A stretch of DNA of 64,000 bases from Acanthacorydalis orientalis (GCA_034766995.1 CM068319.1:25651459-25715458), one strand, 5' to 3'; counted from the stretch's first letter, positions 34,948-48,012 are shown. Made by a program: numbers and translations. The notes: generated from the sequence alone by a model not told the origin.

Positions 34948-36803
34948 ATTATTTATTTTGAAAATATAAGAATGTGTATTTAATTATGTAATAAGTGTGA
35001 TATTTCTAAAACCATGGCATCTATAGGTATATATTATGGTTTAAAAATAGGTTAACGAATTTTCGAGAGAAACCCATAACAAAAAATAATTAAAAATATT
35101 TTTAAATTGGCATTTGTTATATATAGAAATCAGTTAATTTTATTTTACTTAAGAGAATAAAATGCACTTATATTTTTAAATGTTTTATCTGCTGTACATT
35201 CGTTTCAAAAATATTATATTTTCCATTGAATGACGTTTTTGATACGGTAATTAATTTACGTTTATAAAAATATTACAAATGACAAAGAAAACAGGAATAT
35301 CTTATATGTGGGCGCTGTGTTTTATTTTTTACGCTAATATTTCCTTCAACACTTACGTTATTTCACACTACTTAAACTAATAAAATTGATGGCGCATTTT
35401 GTAAATTAAATTAAACATGTTTAGGCGATTGTAAAAAAGTGGATTAGAATTTTAAAATGATTTAATTGGAATTTATTAACACGCAACAATATATAATTTA
35501 GAAATATATTACTGTATATAAATAAATTATATATACTTTGAAATGAATATACGAATTTATTTTGAATTTTTATGCGCATACAAATGTAGATGTAAATCTA
35601 AAGATTAATTAATTTTATATTGTTGACAAATTTTTAAAAAATCAGTTATAGTATTTCACATAAATAAATACTTTTGTATTAAAACCGTTGGATAAAATAT
35701 TTCATGAGACGTTTACTTGACAAATAGAATCAAAAACTAAGCCATTTTGTCATATAAATCAAGCATATTAATTTTTGAAATGATTCCAACTAACACTACA
35801 AATAAAAACATCTATACATATTTCATAATATATGTATAAATGTCTTTCGAAACTTAATTGATAACGTTAAAAGTGTCAACAGTATATATTTACCAGAATG
35901 ATACATTTCTGTTTCCTAATGTAAAAAAATAATAATTATGAAATAACAGTAGTTTTATATATCATATTTTATTTATAATAAGTTTCATTTACGTATCTGT
36001 TATTATCTGATTATTTTATATTTTTTTTGGTACTTTATTTCATTTTTTTAACGAAGATGATTAATTATATTTTATGTATATTTTGCTTAAGTTAAAAAAA
36101 CAGCTTTTTTCACAATCATTTCAATAAATTTCATATTCATGTAAAATCATGAAATAGATATGAAAAAATTATACTTTTGTATATAAATAAATGTGAAACA
36201 AATAGTAGTGCGTCTATTTTCCGATATCCTAAGAAGAAAAGTCGTTAAATTTTGTATATTTTTAAATTATATTGCAAAGTATATCCTATATATAATTTTA
36301 CAAGGACCGTTATCTGCCGTTACGTTTCAGACTTAGTAATATTGTAGGTATTTTGCTTGCTATCGTGTTATTTTTAGAGCTATTGTTATAGCTTCAAGCG
36401 TCAGAGATCATAGATCATTTATACGTAATTATAACTTTCTAGTCACCAAATATCCTTTCAAAATGAGTGTTTTAGGTGTTTATATATATATATATATATA
36501 TAATGTTTATTTATTTATAACTATATGTTAATGTATGTTTACTTTAGGCTAGGCATTGAAAATAAATATTTATTTGAAGAAATGTGAGTAAATTGAACGA
36601 ATGTTTGTATTTATTTTTTGGAAAAGGTAGCTCATATTACCCACTTTTTTTTAAAAATGATACATATTTTTTGAAGTATTTTATGAAATATATATCCGCA
36701 TTTTTGCAGTTATGATTCAACTTTCATGTTTATGATTATGCTTGTATCAAAATTTTATTAAAATTATTATTTTTGAGTAAAAAATCATGAATATACATAT
36801 ACG

Positions 36804-36814
36804 TATGTACATAC

Positions 36815-36889
<75 letters not shown>
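36804..36889. repeat. compound (CATA)n(TA)n microsatellite
   Basis: CATA units, then TA runs interrupted once by TATG. Confidence 0.95.
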
Positions 36890-36892
<3 letters not shown>

Positions 36893-36904
36893 ATATTTAT
36901 CCAC

Positions 36905-37068
36905 AAAAAATTCGATGACGTCCTCTTATTTATTTATGACATCTAGGTTTCTATGGTACCCAATGTTTATTTCATATATAAAACAACACATTGCAATTTA
37001 TCTAGGATAATAATTACATAGCCACTAATAATATAATGTTAATATACATGTATGCATATATATTAAAG

Positions 37069-37116
<48 letters not shown>

Positions 37117-37260
37117 TTATATGTTCTCATGAATGAATTAAAATTCAATATCTATATATACATAAAAATAAAATTATCTAGAAAAAAATCGATGACGTCG
37201 AGGTTTCTATGGTACCCAAATTTGTTTATTTCCTGTATATAAAATGAAATTTTATCTATG
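36905..37260 (+). repeat. pair of diverged direct repeats flanking (TA)n
   Basis: The word TCGATGACGTC and the later AGGTTTCTATGGTACCCAA occur at about 36912-36963 and again at 37189-37219, followed in both by similar TTTATTTC...ATATAAAA sequence. The second copy lacks about 22 bp between the two words. A microsatellite (37070-37112) lies between the copies. Confidence 0.7.
37070..37112. repeat. (TA)n microsatellite
   Basis: TA run between the two direct repeats described at 36905-37260. Confidence 0.95.
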
Positions 37261-37268
37261 AATGAAAT

Positions 37269-37310
37269 GTTGCTGTTATATATATATATATATATATATA
37301 TAACAGCAAC
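37269..37310. repeat. 42-bp perfect palindrome centred on (TA)n
   Basis: GTTGCTGTTATA at left and its exact reverse complement TATAACAGCAAC at right enclose a TA run, so the whole 42 bp is self-complementary and could extrude as a cruciform. Confidence 0.85.
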
Positions 37311-38066
37311 GTTAGAATATATCTGCGAGAATGATTATATAGATATGAATGAGTTTTAAAAATATGTTTATTGTTTGATTCGGTTACAAGTTCAGGCTTA
37401 TAATTAATAAGTGGACGACTCCATCGAGCAGTATTATAAAATTATATTTTATAAAAATGTACAATAATAATTTAATGATCAATTTGACAAAATAAAATTG
37501 CGGTTGGATAAAAGAAAATCTTAGATTCATTCGAGAATACCACGATTAGGCCGGGGTTCTTTACTCACTCTTAGATAGGTTGTAGATGTACGTAGGTAAA
37601 CGTAAAAAAAGTTATTTACAAGCTACCTAAGGATGACTCAAGAGTTGTAACTAACCATGACAGATAAATACACGATTTATTTAAAAGGACCAAAACTACT
37701 AGGACAATACAATTTAAAACTTTAATTATAATTTGATCCCTTTCGTATAGCATAAGTATTTATAACGATAAATTATTAGTCTGTATATTTTTCAAACAAA
37801 TGTCAATTTTGAAGAATATAATTTTTTTTTGTATCGATGTACAAAAGTGATATATTTTCTTCATTACCGGTCTGTGGGGATTGATGATTTATTTAAAAAA
37901 GTATGTAAAAAAATGTATGAAGGACTATATTTATTTTATTGCAGTTGATTATGTGAGTTTATTAAGATATTTTCTAATGTTTGACGTATTATTATGCTTA
38001 GCAGGTGTTTATAAAAAAAAATGTATAAAAAGTTTTACAGCTTTTTTTAGAATTCTATTTCTGTTA

Positions 38067-38068
<2 letters not shown>

Positions 38069-38115
<47 letters not shown>
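38069..38115. repeat. (TA)n microsatellite
   Basis: Pure TA run in intergenic DNA. Confidence 0.95.
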
Positions 38116-38118
<3 letters not shown>

Positions 38119-38316
38119 AAACAGAAATAAGATACTGGATACATAAACAGTGACAATATATTTAGTTCATGAAACTTGTGTGGTATACATGAAATTTCAC
38201 TAATGGTTCATTATACTGAGGCAGGCGTTTGAACTAAATACTATATCATTGTTTATAAACACATATCCATGATGAGTGTCTATTTATGTAGAGGTACATT
38301 TACATACACACGTTAA

Positions 38317-38353
<37 letters not shown>

Positions 38354-39241
38354 ATATATGTGTGTGTGTTTGTGTATATGTGTTCATGATGTTAATTATA
38401 AAAATATAATAAAAATATGAACTAACATTCACCGATCAAAAGTTTTTGGCTCCATCGCAAAAACATCATAAAATGATTGACAACGTGTAACTTACTTTCT
38501 TATTAGACATTCGAGTAAGCTTGCAAACTCTGAGCTTTAAATATCTTGCTTACAATGTGTACATAAGAGATTTAATTCTGTATTTAAAAGTTAATATGAT
38601 TATAGGAAATATAGTGTCAGATGTGTTAGTTAAACAAACTGTTTTATAAATAGTAAGTTCGAATTCATCTCAAGAGAGAATATAGTATACGATAACTTTA
38701 TTTTATAATCTGATTTTAACGGCAGTTGTAAGCCTGTCAACTAGTATTCTGGATCTATGTTTGTCGCCAGACACAAAATAGTTGCTATTGTGTGTTAAAC
38801 AACAGTACGAAAACAAGATCATCGGACGAAGACAATGTAGAACATAACGTGCTTTACCGGGATGAATATCTCGAGTGTTTATGTACGTCTGTGTAATTGT
38901 CAGTGCTACATGAATGGATACACCTGTACGTTTTACAATTTTTGTAGATGTCACTTGCACATAAGTATGTTTTTACTGAATTTTGAAACTAGTCAGTGTT
39001 TTATGTTCAGTTTATGTAAATTAATTTATAGATTACACATAAAAACTTACATAAATGTAATATGTGTCAACGAATCGATATTATTTTTTTCATATGTTAT
39101 AATTAATACATCTAATCAAGTACAATGTATTATTTACTAATAATTACTAAACTTTAAGAAATAAATGTTTTGTTACAAAATTGCACAATACTACATCTTT
39201 TATACACACCTATGTTCATTATTTTTAATTATAATAATGAT

Positions 39242-39269
39242 TATGTATATATATATATGCATATATATG

Positions 39270-39305
<36 letters not shown>
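39242..39305. repeat. (TA)n microsatellite with TATG/CATA variants
   Basis: Interrupted TA run in intergenic DNA. Confidence 0.95.
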
Positions 39306-39311
<6 letters not shown>

Positions 39312-39621
39312 TACTATATATTTAATTTTTATAATCGCATTGCAGTTGTATGCAAGGATTTACATCATTTAATAACTTATTTCAAATGTTCATGGTGATT
39401 TAACTAACATAGTGATATAACATGATGAATTGTAATTTGTATATTACGTATTCAAATTTTATTTATAAGAGTAATTAATATACATGTATACATATGAAAA
39501 ATTAAACTTGACAGTATTCTTTAATAATTACAAAATATTTAGAAAAATTATATTTTTTTAAATATTTTTAGTTATTGAATATAGTTTTTATTGATTATTA
39601 TAATAATGAATGACGTATTGA

Positions 39622-39623
<2 letters not shown>

Positions 39624-39674
<51 letters not shown>
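39624..39674. repeat. (TA)n microsatellite
   Basis: Pure TA run in intergenic DNA. Confidence 0.95.
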
Positions 39675-39679
<5 letters not shown>

Positions 39680-40813
39680 TGGGAATTGAGAACAGGAAAT
39701 AATTCCCATTTAATAAAGACATTATTCGAATTTTGAACTTAATTTTAATGTTTTTTGAAAAAAATATAATTTAATGTTTTGTTTATGTATTTTCAATATG
39801 ACGGAATGAAGATATAATTTTTATTGGTAATAGAGAACTAGTTGTAATTATACGATATATAATTTATTTCAGAGTTCATATGTGCCAAGTATGTAACGTG
39901 TACGGGTATTTAGTTAATTGCTTCTGAAATTTACGGTTTTTGAAATCGTAAAATTTGAAGAAAGTTGTAATAAAAGTGGATTAATGGTACAACAATGATT
40001 TAAGAACTACTTTATTAAACAATAATAAACCGGATTTGAATCTCCAATGACTCCAACTCTTATGAGAAATAAAAATAGACATTTTATTACTTATTTTCAA
40101 GTGTTACATTTTCATTGATATTCATCATTCTTATGGTCCACGATTGTAGTCAAAGGCACAACATTAATGCTAAAATAATATTTAAATTACTTAAAGAACT
40201 GCGAGAATGTTAATGAATAAATTTAAAAAGGCGAATGATTATTATCAGAATGTAATTATTGACTTTTTTTCGATTAAAAATGTAACCTACTACCTTTGTT
40301 CTCTAAAGAGATTTATGTATTGTCCTGGCGGCCTTAGTATTTTTTTGTAATACAAATTTTATCTTGTACATAATAGATAAAAACTCAAATATTTCAAAAG
40401 AATCAAACAAGACCAGAGAGGTTCTTTTTTTTAAAAAAATAAACATTACTGCCTTAGTCGTGCCAGTTAATAAAAAATTGAATACAAAGGTTATTAAAAG
40501 CAACACTATACTTTTTCATATTATGAAATTTATTGTTGGGAAATTATTTTAATGTGCTGCGTATTGCAACAGTTAAATGATAATTGGTTTTATGTTTCAT
40601 GAAAAATATATTATTATATGAGAATCATTTATATATAATGAGTATTCTGAATATTTTAAGAATTGAATAAATGTGTTGTAAAAACAATTCTTTTTCAGAT
40701 TAAAAAAAGCTTAGATAAATAAATAACGTTTTTATAGAATTGGAGTTCATAAAACTAACCGTTATACGTTAAAATTATGTCAAAATTGACAAAACATATT
40801 TTTTGACAGGTGT

Positions 40814-40818
<5 letters not shown>

Positions 40819-40865
<47 letters not shown>
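40819..40865. repeat. (TA)n microsatellite
   Basis: Pure TA run in intergenic DNA. Confidence 0.95.
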
Positions 40866-40867
<2 letters not shown>

Positions 40868-41284
40868 ACGTAATACTAGAAGAATAAAAAATAAAGTAAA
40901 TAAATAATTCATATAAAATGTAACATATGATTATAATCTAAAGTAATGATGTCAACATCTGCAATCGTTTCTGTAATATTAGAAAAAAGTTATTCTTTGC
41001 GTATTTTCAAAACATATTGTAACTGCTCATATTCGAAACTTCTTTTTTTGTGACCTAAAAATTTATAAATAGAATTACCTTCGTCAAAAGAAAAAAATAT
41101 GAAATTATGTTTCTTATATCTTTTACAGATGGTCTGGCACAAAAAAAAAACTTCTTCCTTTAATTTAATTATATATTGTGAAATGTCATCGGCAAACTAC
41201 AATGTATACAGTTTATTGAATTGTTTTCAATCATTAATTGATTCTAAATTTAAATTGAAAACATAAACTTAGCATGAAAATAAC

Positions 41285-41350
41285 TTACGCTTCAGTGTAA
41301 TACGTCAGCTTGTCAGTCAGCGTTGTCGATTAAGACCAGAATTCGAACTC
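41285..41350 (+). promoter_or_regulatory. candidate promoter/start region of the first shakB-like unit
   Basis: A locally GC-richer stretch about 600 bp before the ATG at 41949, with two TCAGT words typical of arthropod initiators (41292-41296 and 41313-41317) in ACGTCAGCTTGTCAGTCAGC. The evidence is composition and motif only. Confidence 0.25.
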
Positions 41351-41948
41351 TTAAATATTTCAATATATCATTTTGCCACGTATGGTGCAAAAATATAATA
41401 CAAATCAGACGTATGTCTTCCATTGCTCGTTGTTTTTGTATACTGAAAAACGTTTTCAGAAAAGAAGAACAATGTTTGAATACATAAGTTCATAGTTAAT
41501 GATTTTAACATATATATTTTTTTGATTATAATTTTGATAAATGAATCTTTTTTGGAAAAAGGGTCTGTTTATCAAAAAATATGATTTTTTTAAAATTTAA
41601 TATCGTAGTTTGTTTTCAGATTAAAATTGTATTATACAATGATTGATTTTGTACCAAAACTCAATTATAAATACCCATACGTGTTTTTTTCTAAAATAAT
41701 GGCTTTTACATTTTATAATATGTTTTTGTTTGACGAACTGAATGTATTTTTAACTGCATTATTTACTAATCGTATAATATAAATAAATATAATTCTAATA
41801 TCATTCATTTCAAAAATTGCTTTAATATATTTTATTTAAAAGATTTGTTTATATTTTTGGCAATGCAGTTCATTTTGGAAGAAATCTACTGTCAAAGATA
41901 TTCGCTGAAATTGATTTTATATCTATGACAGTTATATAAACAAAGATT

Positions 41949-41984
41949 ATGGATATTCTTCGAGGAGTATATTCTATGGCTCAG
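41949..41984 (+). CDS. shakB: unit 1 exon 1 (first 12 codons)
   Basis: MDILRGVYSMAQ ends at CAG|GTAAAA, phase 0. It is too short to stand out alone. It is placed because it completes the alignment of exon 2 with other innexin N-termini without a gap, giving the usual spacing from Met to the VFR block. Confidence 0.75.
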
Positions 41985-42277
41985 GTAAAAAAATCCAGAC
42001 ATGATCTTGAATAATATTATATAATTATATATTCATTTATAATAACTGGCAGTTTGCGAAAAATAATTTTTTTTCTCAATAAAAATAATGAACAAGTTAT
42101 ATGTTTTTCTCATTATACATTTTATTCATAAATATATTATAGTTGAGAACTAACAAATTAGATTTTTTTACAGATAATTCTTATATGATTTTTTTTATAT
42201 AAAACTTATTATGGATTTAAATTAAGAAAAGCTTTAGAATTACTAATATAATATTAGCACATATTTTTCTATAAAAT

Positions 42278-42334
<57 letters not shown>

Positions 42335-43491
42335 GTTTAACAAACGATTTCATATTTCAGATTAATGCCATTTGTATAGATTCTTTGGTATTTAGAATAA
42401 ATTGTAATGCTACAGTCATTCTTCTTGTAACTTTTTCGGTAGCAGTTACTACAAGACAGTATGTTGGAAATCCTATAGATTGTGTTCACACAAGGTAAAC
42501 ACACTTTAGTAAAATCTGAAAATATTTTTCGATTAATCTCCGAACATTTCCCACAAGTGTAAAATAATGGTAGTTGAATAAATGCTCTTTTATGTTTAAT
42601 TCAGACCTTTTTTTCGAGCGACTTTTATACAGAAAGTGTCATGTTTTATTATTAGAAATGGCGTAAATACACTTTTTCATCCCTTAAGTACAGTGTTGAA
42701 TATTTTCCGTTTGTCGGATTACTTTCGTTTTTATTATTTAATTTTTATATTCAAGTATTTTTTGACTATTTTATTATTACAAAAACAATTGGAAAGTTTA
42801 TTTTCTATCTGTAGATTTAAGTTACTTTGTTAACTAGGGGCTTTCTACCGCAATTCGCTTAAACATGTTAAGCAGTAGTTTTGTTACTGATTATTAGACA
42901 ATACTGCAGAATTTAACAAATGCAATTTTAAGAAAATGTACATAAGACGGAGATATTGATATACTTTTTTATATGCGTTTTAATTAATATTTTATTTGCA
43001 ATTATATTTTTTTGAACTTGAGCTAAGTTTCACAAATGAATTTTCACTCCTTAGAAATCATAGATGTATACATTTTTTATGCTCAAAATGTTCAATATTA
43101 TTGTTAAATCTTTTTGATTGTTGTTTATTTGTTTTTGGACATCCATTCTTCCAAAAAATGGTTCTATACCTTAGTGTTTTAATGGTGATGACATCGGCAT
43201 CGAAACGCTCATAAACAATAATCATAATGTGGGGAGTGAAAATTAATTTTTAGAAGGAAGTACATTGTTTATCTTTAATATTCATTGCATTTTTTTCATT
43301 TTAGAGATATATCGGAAGAGATCATCAACACATATTGTTGGATTCATTCGACGTATATAATTGATGATTCTGTTCTTAGAAAAGTAGGTATACAAACAGC
43401 GTATCCCGGTGTAGCTAACTCCTCGCAAAGTAGAGGCCCTGTCAAACACTTAAAATATTATCAATGGGTGGCGTTTATATTATTTTTTCAA
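41949..43491 (+). CDS. shakB: innexin N-terminal unit 1, shakB Neural-type (incomplete in window)
   Basis: The coding sequence joins 41949-41984, 42361-42494 and 43305-43491, giving 119 residues: N-terminus, TM1, extracellular loop 1 and the start of TM2, ending KYYQWVAFILFFQ at a GTAAGA donor. The N-terminus MDILRGVYSMAQINAICIDS, the TM1 block [17 protein letters not shown] and the loop block NTYCWIHSTY resemble the Neural-type N-terminus of insect shaking-B. Loop-1 cysteines are C53 and C68. There is one N-S-S sequon in the loop (N95). TM2 to the C-terminus is not found downstream, so this is read as an alternative 5' cassette of a locus whose shared 3' exons lie beyond the window. A 3'-truncated gene is the alternative. 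The usual FRLHY is FRINC here. Confidence 0.75.
41985..42360 (+). other. unit 1 intron 1 (376 nt)
   Basis: GT-AG intron ending CATATTTCAG, containing a (TA)n tract at 42281-42330. Confidence 0.75.
42281..42330. repeat. (TA)n microsatellite
   Basis: TA run inside unit 1 intron 1, ending 30 bp before the acceptor. Confidence 0.95.
42361..42494 (+). CDS. shakB: unit 1 exon 2: TM1 and start of loop 1
   Basis: Encodes INAICIDSLVFRINCNATVI, then [20 protein letters not shown] and CVHT plus two bases of an Arg codon. Acceptor TTTCAG, donor AAG|GTAAAC, phase 2 at the 3' border. QYVGNPIDC is the conserved end of TM1 and start of loop 1. Confidence 0.9.
42495..43304 (+). other. unit 1 intron 2 (810 nt)
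   Basis: GT-AG intron with a T-rich acceptor (TTTTTTCATTTTAG). It contains a copy of the dispersed GAAA-core motif near 43171-43225. Confidence 0.85.
43171..43225 (+). repeat. dispersed GAAA-core motif repeat, copy 2
   Basis: TTAGTG, then GGTGATGACATCGGCATCGA and AACGCTCATAAAC. This is the least decayed copy of the motif found also near 12.08 and 53.10 kb. It lies in unit 1 intron 2. Confidence 0.5.
43305..43491 (+). CDS. shakB: unit 1 exon 3: rest of loop 1 and start of TM2
   Basis: The first base completes an Arg codon, then DISEEIINTYCWIHSTYIID, an AYPGVANSS loop segment and KYYQWVAFILFFQ. It ends CAA|GTAAGA, phase 0, at the same protein position as inx1 exon 2. Confidence 0.92.
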
Positions 43492-44641
43492 GTAAGAATT
43501 TTTTATTAAATATTTGTTAAGAAAAGTGTCGTTTATTCTAAAAATTACTTAATTTACTAATAAATGTATATATATATATATATATATTACATTTTTGTAT
43601 TGTTTTATATTGTATAAACAGCATGAAGAGTTTTGTATTGGTTTGTTTTTATTTTAATCTACAACTTTCCAGTAAGAGAACGTAACATAAATTTCTTGTA
43701 AATGTTTTTTTAAACATTTATATATTTAAAAATAACTATCGTATTAAATTTGATATTTAAAAAGTAATTATCATATTTTTAAAAACAGATATGCGGATCA
43801 AATATCTTCAAATGGTTTGTTGGATCTCATATTTAATTTCTTTTTTTCAGTTAGTAAACTATTTTTTTGTGAAGATCCTGTTTCATCTTTGATCTGTTTA
43901 CTGTTATAAAGATTGGATCGTTTTATTACAGTGTGTTTTTTGTATTTTTTTTTAATGTTCAAAATACTACCAATTATTCTTATCTTTTCGAGTTTGAAAT
44001 TCACAATAAATGTGTAGTTATTGAGTTAGTGTGATATGTAAGTTTGATGTGAAGTGAAAATTTACTAATATACTTTTTTTCGACGATATTATTTGGAATG
44101 AAGAAAAATTATTACATATTCTCGATCATCACTGCAAATATCTTGGTAAGTACATTACTTTCTAAGTGTTCACTTTCGTTGTTACTAAATGTTTGTTTTT
44201 ATTTGTATTATATTTAGATGAAAATGAAACAATATATAATTGTTAAATTTTAAAATAGGAAAAGAGTAAAAAAGGAAAAATACATAAATTAAGCAGCATT
44301 TCATTTAAAGTTCAAACAACTTTAAAGCCAAAAACGATTCATTAATTTTATCGTTATAAAAGATTTTCAGTAAAAAGTTACAAATGAAATTCTCGTGGTT
44401 AAAATATTTTCCATATATATTATATTTCGTAAAGAATCCCAGATCGGAAATTGTTGTTAGGATAATTTGACAAGATAATTTGTTAAATTTTCTAGTGTCC
44501 TTAACAATTGATTTTTATATCATAATTATATCTTATTTATTTTTGTATAATAAACGAATACAGATATAATTATATTACCTTAACAGTTTAAAAGTAATAA
44601 TTTTCATAATTTTCAATTTGAAAATGGATAAAAAATTACTC

Positions 44642-44815
44642 GAGGAGAGTATTAGGATTGATAACAGTAATTTAAATGTTACAGTTAAATGAGCTTCTTC
44701 TTAAACGAATATATATATATATATACAAACAGGTTCTTTAAAGAATTAATGAGGAGAGTATTAGGATTAATAACAGTAATTTAAATGTTACAGTTAAATG
44801 AGCTTCTTTTTAAAC

Positions 44816-44872
<57 letters not shown>

Positions 44873-44899
44873 AATAGGTTCTTTAAAAAATTAACTAAC
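44642..44899 (+). repeat. tandem duplication, about 109-bp unit, with expanded (TA)n in copy 2
   Basis: Copy 1 (44642-44750) and copy 2 (44751-44899) share GAGGAGAGTATTAGGATT at the start, AATTTAAATGTTACAGTTAA in the middle, then ACGAATATA and CAAA(C/T)AGGTTCTTTAAA. They differ by a few substitutions and by the TA run, short in copy 1 and about 50 bp in copy 2. Confidence 0.9.
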
Positions 44900-46700
44900 A
44901 CTAATAAAAAAAATTTGCAATGAAAACCGAATGATCAAAATTCTATTGTTAAAATGTTTTTGATCAACTTTTAGATAAACTGTATTATGCATTTTTTAAA
45001 ATAGAATATTACTAAACTACCACACGAATACATAATTTCTAAAACGATGAATTACAACACAGTAAAATAAATTAATTATTTTATCGAATAATATATTGAC
45101 TTGTTTATATATCCATATATTTAATAGACCGTGATTGAATTAAATCACGGATATCTTGCACAAAAAAGATGGAAAAAACGTCAAATATTTTATAACGAAT
45201 CATCTGTTTTGTTGTGAAAACGGAAGTTTTTTTTTTAAAATGTGCGTTGTTTATTTATAAAACTAGACCTAGTATACTTCAGTTATCATTTTAACTCGAG
45301 TCGTCGATACACACATGCTAGACATTTTTTATGGCACACAATGATAAACTTGGACAAAAAATGTGTTGTATTTTTTATGATTATTCTAGTAATGATGCAA
45401 CTCCAGACATGCGAGTTTAATTATCGACATAATCTTCGAATAAGTGTGAAACATTAAACTGACGTAGAGCTTTCGTCAGCAATAAAGTTGAGCAAACGAT
45501 TAGCAATGGATGTCATACATTTTAAAAATAGGTATTGTGTGGATATTGTAGAATTTGATTGTGTTGGCGTTTAATAATTCTTGAAAAACGTAAACGAAAT
45601 GTATTATTAGAAAAATCGAAGAAATTAAATGTAATTTGTTCTATTTTTGATACAGAAGTGAATTTACAAGATCTTTTCGATCGTATCAGTATTTATTTTT
45701 ATTGAAACCTTGTTACAACTACGAATGGAAATACATTCTTCATTAATGCAAATACATATTTTATCTTTCTACATTGTCGATTTTATGTATCAAGTAATAT
45801 AATTACAGCGGGTTAGAGTGAAACATTAACGTTACTCATTAATTAAATCACAAAATTACATTTGGTATTTTATTAATGAAAATTGACACTTAATTTTTTA
45901 TAAATTTATGCTTTTCATATACATATATGCTTGACCGTAAGTAGTATATAATTTAAAAAAAACTGTTCGTCACTCACTAAGAAATTAGCTTATGTATAGA
46001 ACAGGAGTTCCCAATAAAAATAGTACAAAGAGCAAAACTCAGATAACATTATTAAGAGAAAACATGTAATATTTTATTATATGTTATTTTACAATTTATT
46101 ATTATTTTACAATTTTATATTATTTATTATTTTACAAGTCTGCTATTAATTCTTATTGCTTTAATTGATTATTGATAGATTACTCAGTACTTGGGCAATA
46201 ATTCGATATTATTTTATATATTTTCTTAATAAAATCCTTTTCTGTTAGAAAATGTGACATTTTTTATACCTATTTCAAGTTAATTTTAAGATTTGTCACT
46301 AATGTTCAGATGTGGCGATCGAATACTCTTTCGAACATGACGGAAAATAGATTTTTTTACATTTTTCATATTTTTGTTGAAATTTGTTAATATATAAAAC
46401 TATCGCCTATATTTTATTTAGAAATGAACGAAATTTCATTTTAATAATGAGAACAGTATTGATTTTTTTTTAAAAGTAATAGTAATATTTCACTTATAAG
46501 TAGTGATTAATAACTGTTATTTATATGTACATAATAGATAATCATATTTTATAAATGTGTGTTATTTCAATTTTAATACTTTTTTATGCTATATACAAAT
46601 GATGAGAAACAAATATAACCTATATTTATATTCTATTATACATATTATTTGTCTTTCTAATATGTAACTTGATTAAAATAAACATTCTGTTTGAACAAAC

Positions 46701-46740
46701 AGCGCGCGCACCTCGATCGTCAGTTTTTGTTTGGAATAGG
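46701..46740 (+). promoter_or_regulatory. candidate initiator with nearby donor-like site
   Basis: AGCGCGCGCACCTCGATCGT followed by a TCAGT initiator-like word (46720-46724), then GGAATAG|GTAACT 20 bp on. It could be a short non-coding first exon for unit 2, but nothing beyond these motifs supports it. Confidence 0.15.
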
Positions 46741-47490
46741 TAACTTGTCAAAACTTTAAAAATAATTTTTAGTTGCATGTCGCGTTAGATAGATAAAGAA
46801 TTTTATGAAATTCGCAATGAAATGTAGAAATATCTAATTAGTGTATGCTTTTTCCTCATTTACGTTTTCATATGTGACTTTTTGTAGAATATTACTGAAC
46901 TAATTGTGACAGTGAAGCAGTGAACAATGACATGAATTGCTCAAATAAACATGATTAAAGGTATGAAAGTATGATATTATTGTTTAATTATATATATATA
47001 TATGATTTATCTCCACAATATATTTATAACTTGTATTTTCTTTGTATTATGATATCTTATTTGATTTATAAACTACTTTAATAAACCGTTTATAGCTATA
47101 TATATACATTGTTTATGGATATTTTATATCGATAAATATTTGAATAATATGGAGTGATTTTATTTTACTTCCATGTTTTTTTTGTTAAAGACAATATAAA
47201 TAATTATATATTATCCTTGTTTTTTTTCATTTTCGGTAAAAGATGGTAAATATCTATTTTTATCCACGATTCTACGTTAACTGTCGACACACTGTCTGAG
47301 TATATTGAAAAATAATAAGTGTGTTTATGATTGTGATGTGTGTATTAATTTTACTTAATAGTACAATGAAACAAAACATTTTTTTAATTCACTAGAAATA
47401 CGAAAAACATGATTATTCGTGGTTTATCAGTTATGTATATTATAGAATTTTCGCAATTCTAAAATATTGATTGATATAATTTCTCTCTTT

Positions 47491-47521
47491 CTTTTATATA
47501 TATATATATGTAGATATATGT

Positions 47522-47605
<84 letters not shown>

Positions 47606-47641
47606 GTATATGTTTATATATATATAAATGTAGATATATGT

Positions 47642-47681
<40 letters not shown>
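47491..47681. repeat. long compound (TA)n tract with duplicated GTAGATATATGTAGATA blocks
   Basis: The block ATGTAGATATATGTAGATAT occurs at both ends (about 47508 and 47629), each followed by a TA run, suggesting segmental duplication inside the microsatellite. At about 190 bp it is the longest such tract here. Confidence 0.9.
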
Positions 47682-47685
<4 letters not shown>

Positions 47686-47938
47686 CAATAAATATTTAAA
47701 ATTTTATATTGATGTTAAATCAAATGATAATTTATTTGTGAATCATTCTTACTACTGGTTTTTATTTATTTTTTGTACATAGAAATTTGAGTCGGAGATC
47801 TGTATTCAAAGTTTATTTTTTATTTTTTACAAGTAGCTATTAAATATATCAGTTATTAATTTAAGAAAATTCATATAATTGAAATAATTCAAATGTCAAA
47901 AGCAGTAGCAGATAATTTCCCCTTAAAGAATAATTGTG

Positions 47939-48011
<73 letters not shown>

Positions 48012-48012
48012 A
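47939..48012. repeat. compound (TA)n(TG)n microsatellite
   Basis: TA run followed directly by a TG run. Confidence 0.95.

Larger units (their letters stand above)
34613..41948. other. intergenic region between inx1 and the first shakB-like unit
   Basis: AT-rich, with many microsatellites, a 36.9/37.2 kb duplicated segment and a 42-bp palindrome. Open frames near 37.9, 38.7-39.1 and 40.3-40.5 kb match no family I know. A possible promoter for the next unit lies near 41.29-41.35 kb. Confidence 0.6.

Noticed and set aside
38703..39140. Opposed 85- and 92-codon open frames
   Set aside because: Both strands are open over the same stretch, composition is odd and Cys-rich on one strand, and no domain is recognisable. 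A slightly GC-richer non-coding patch is more likely.
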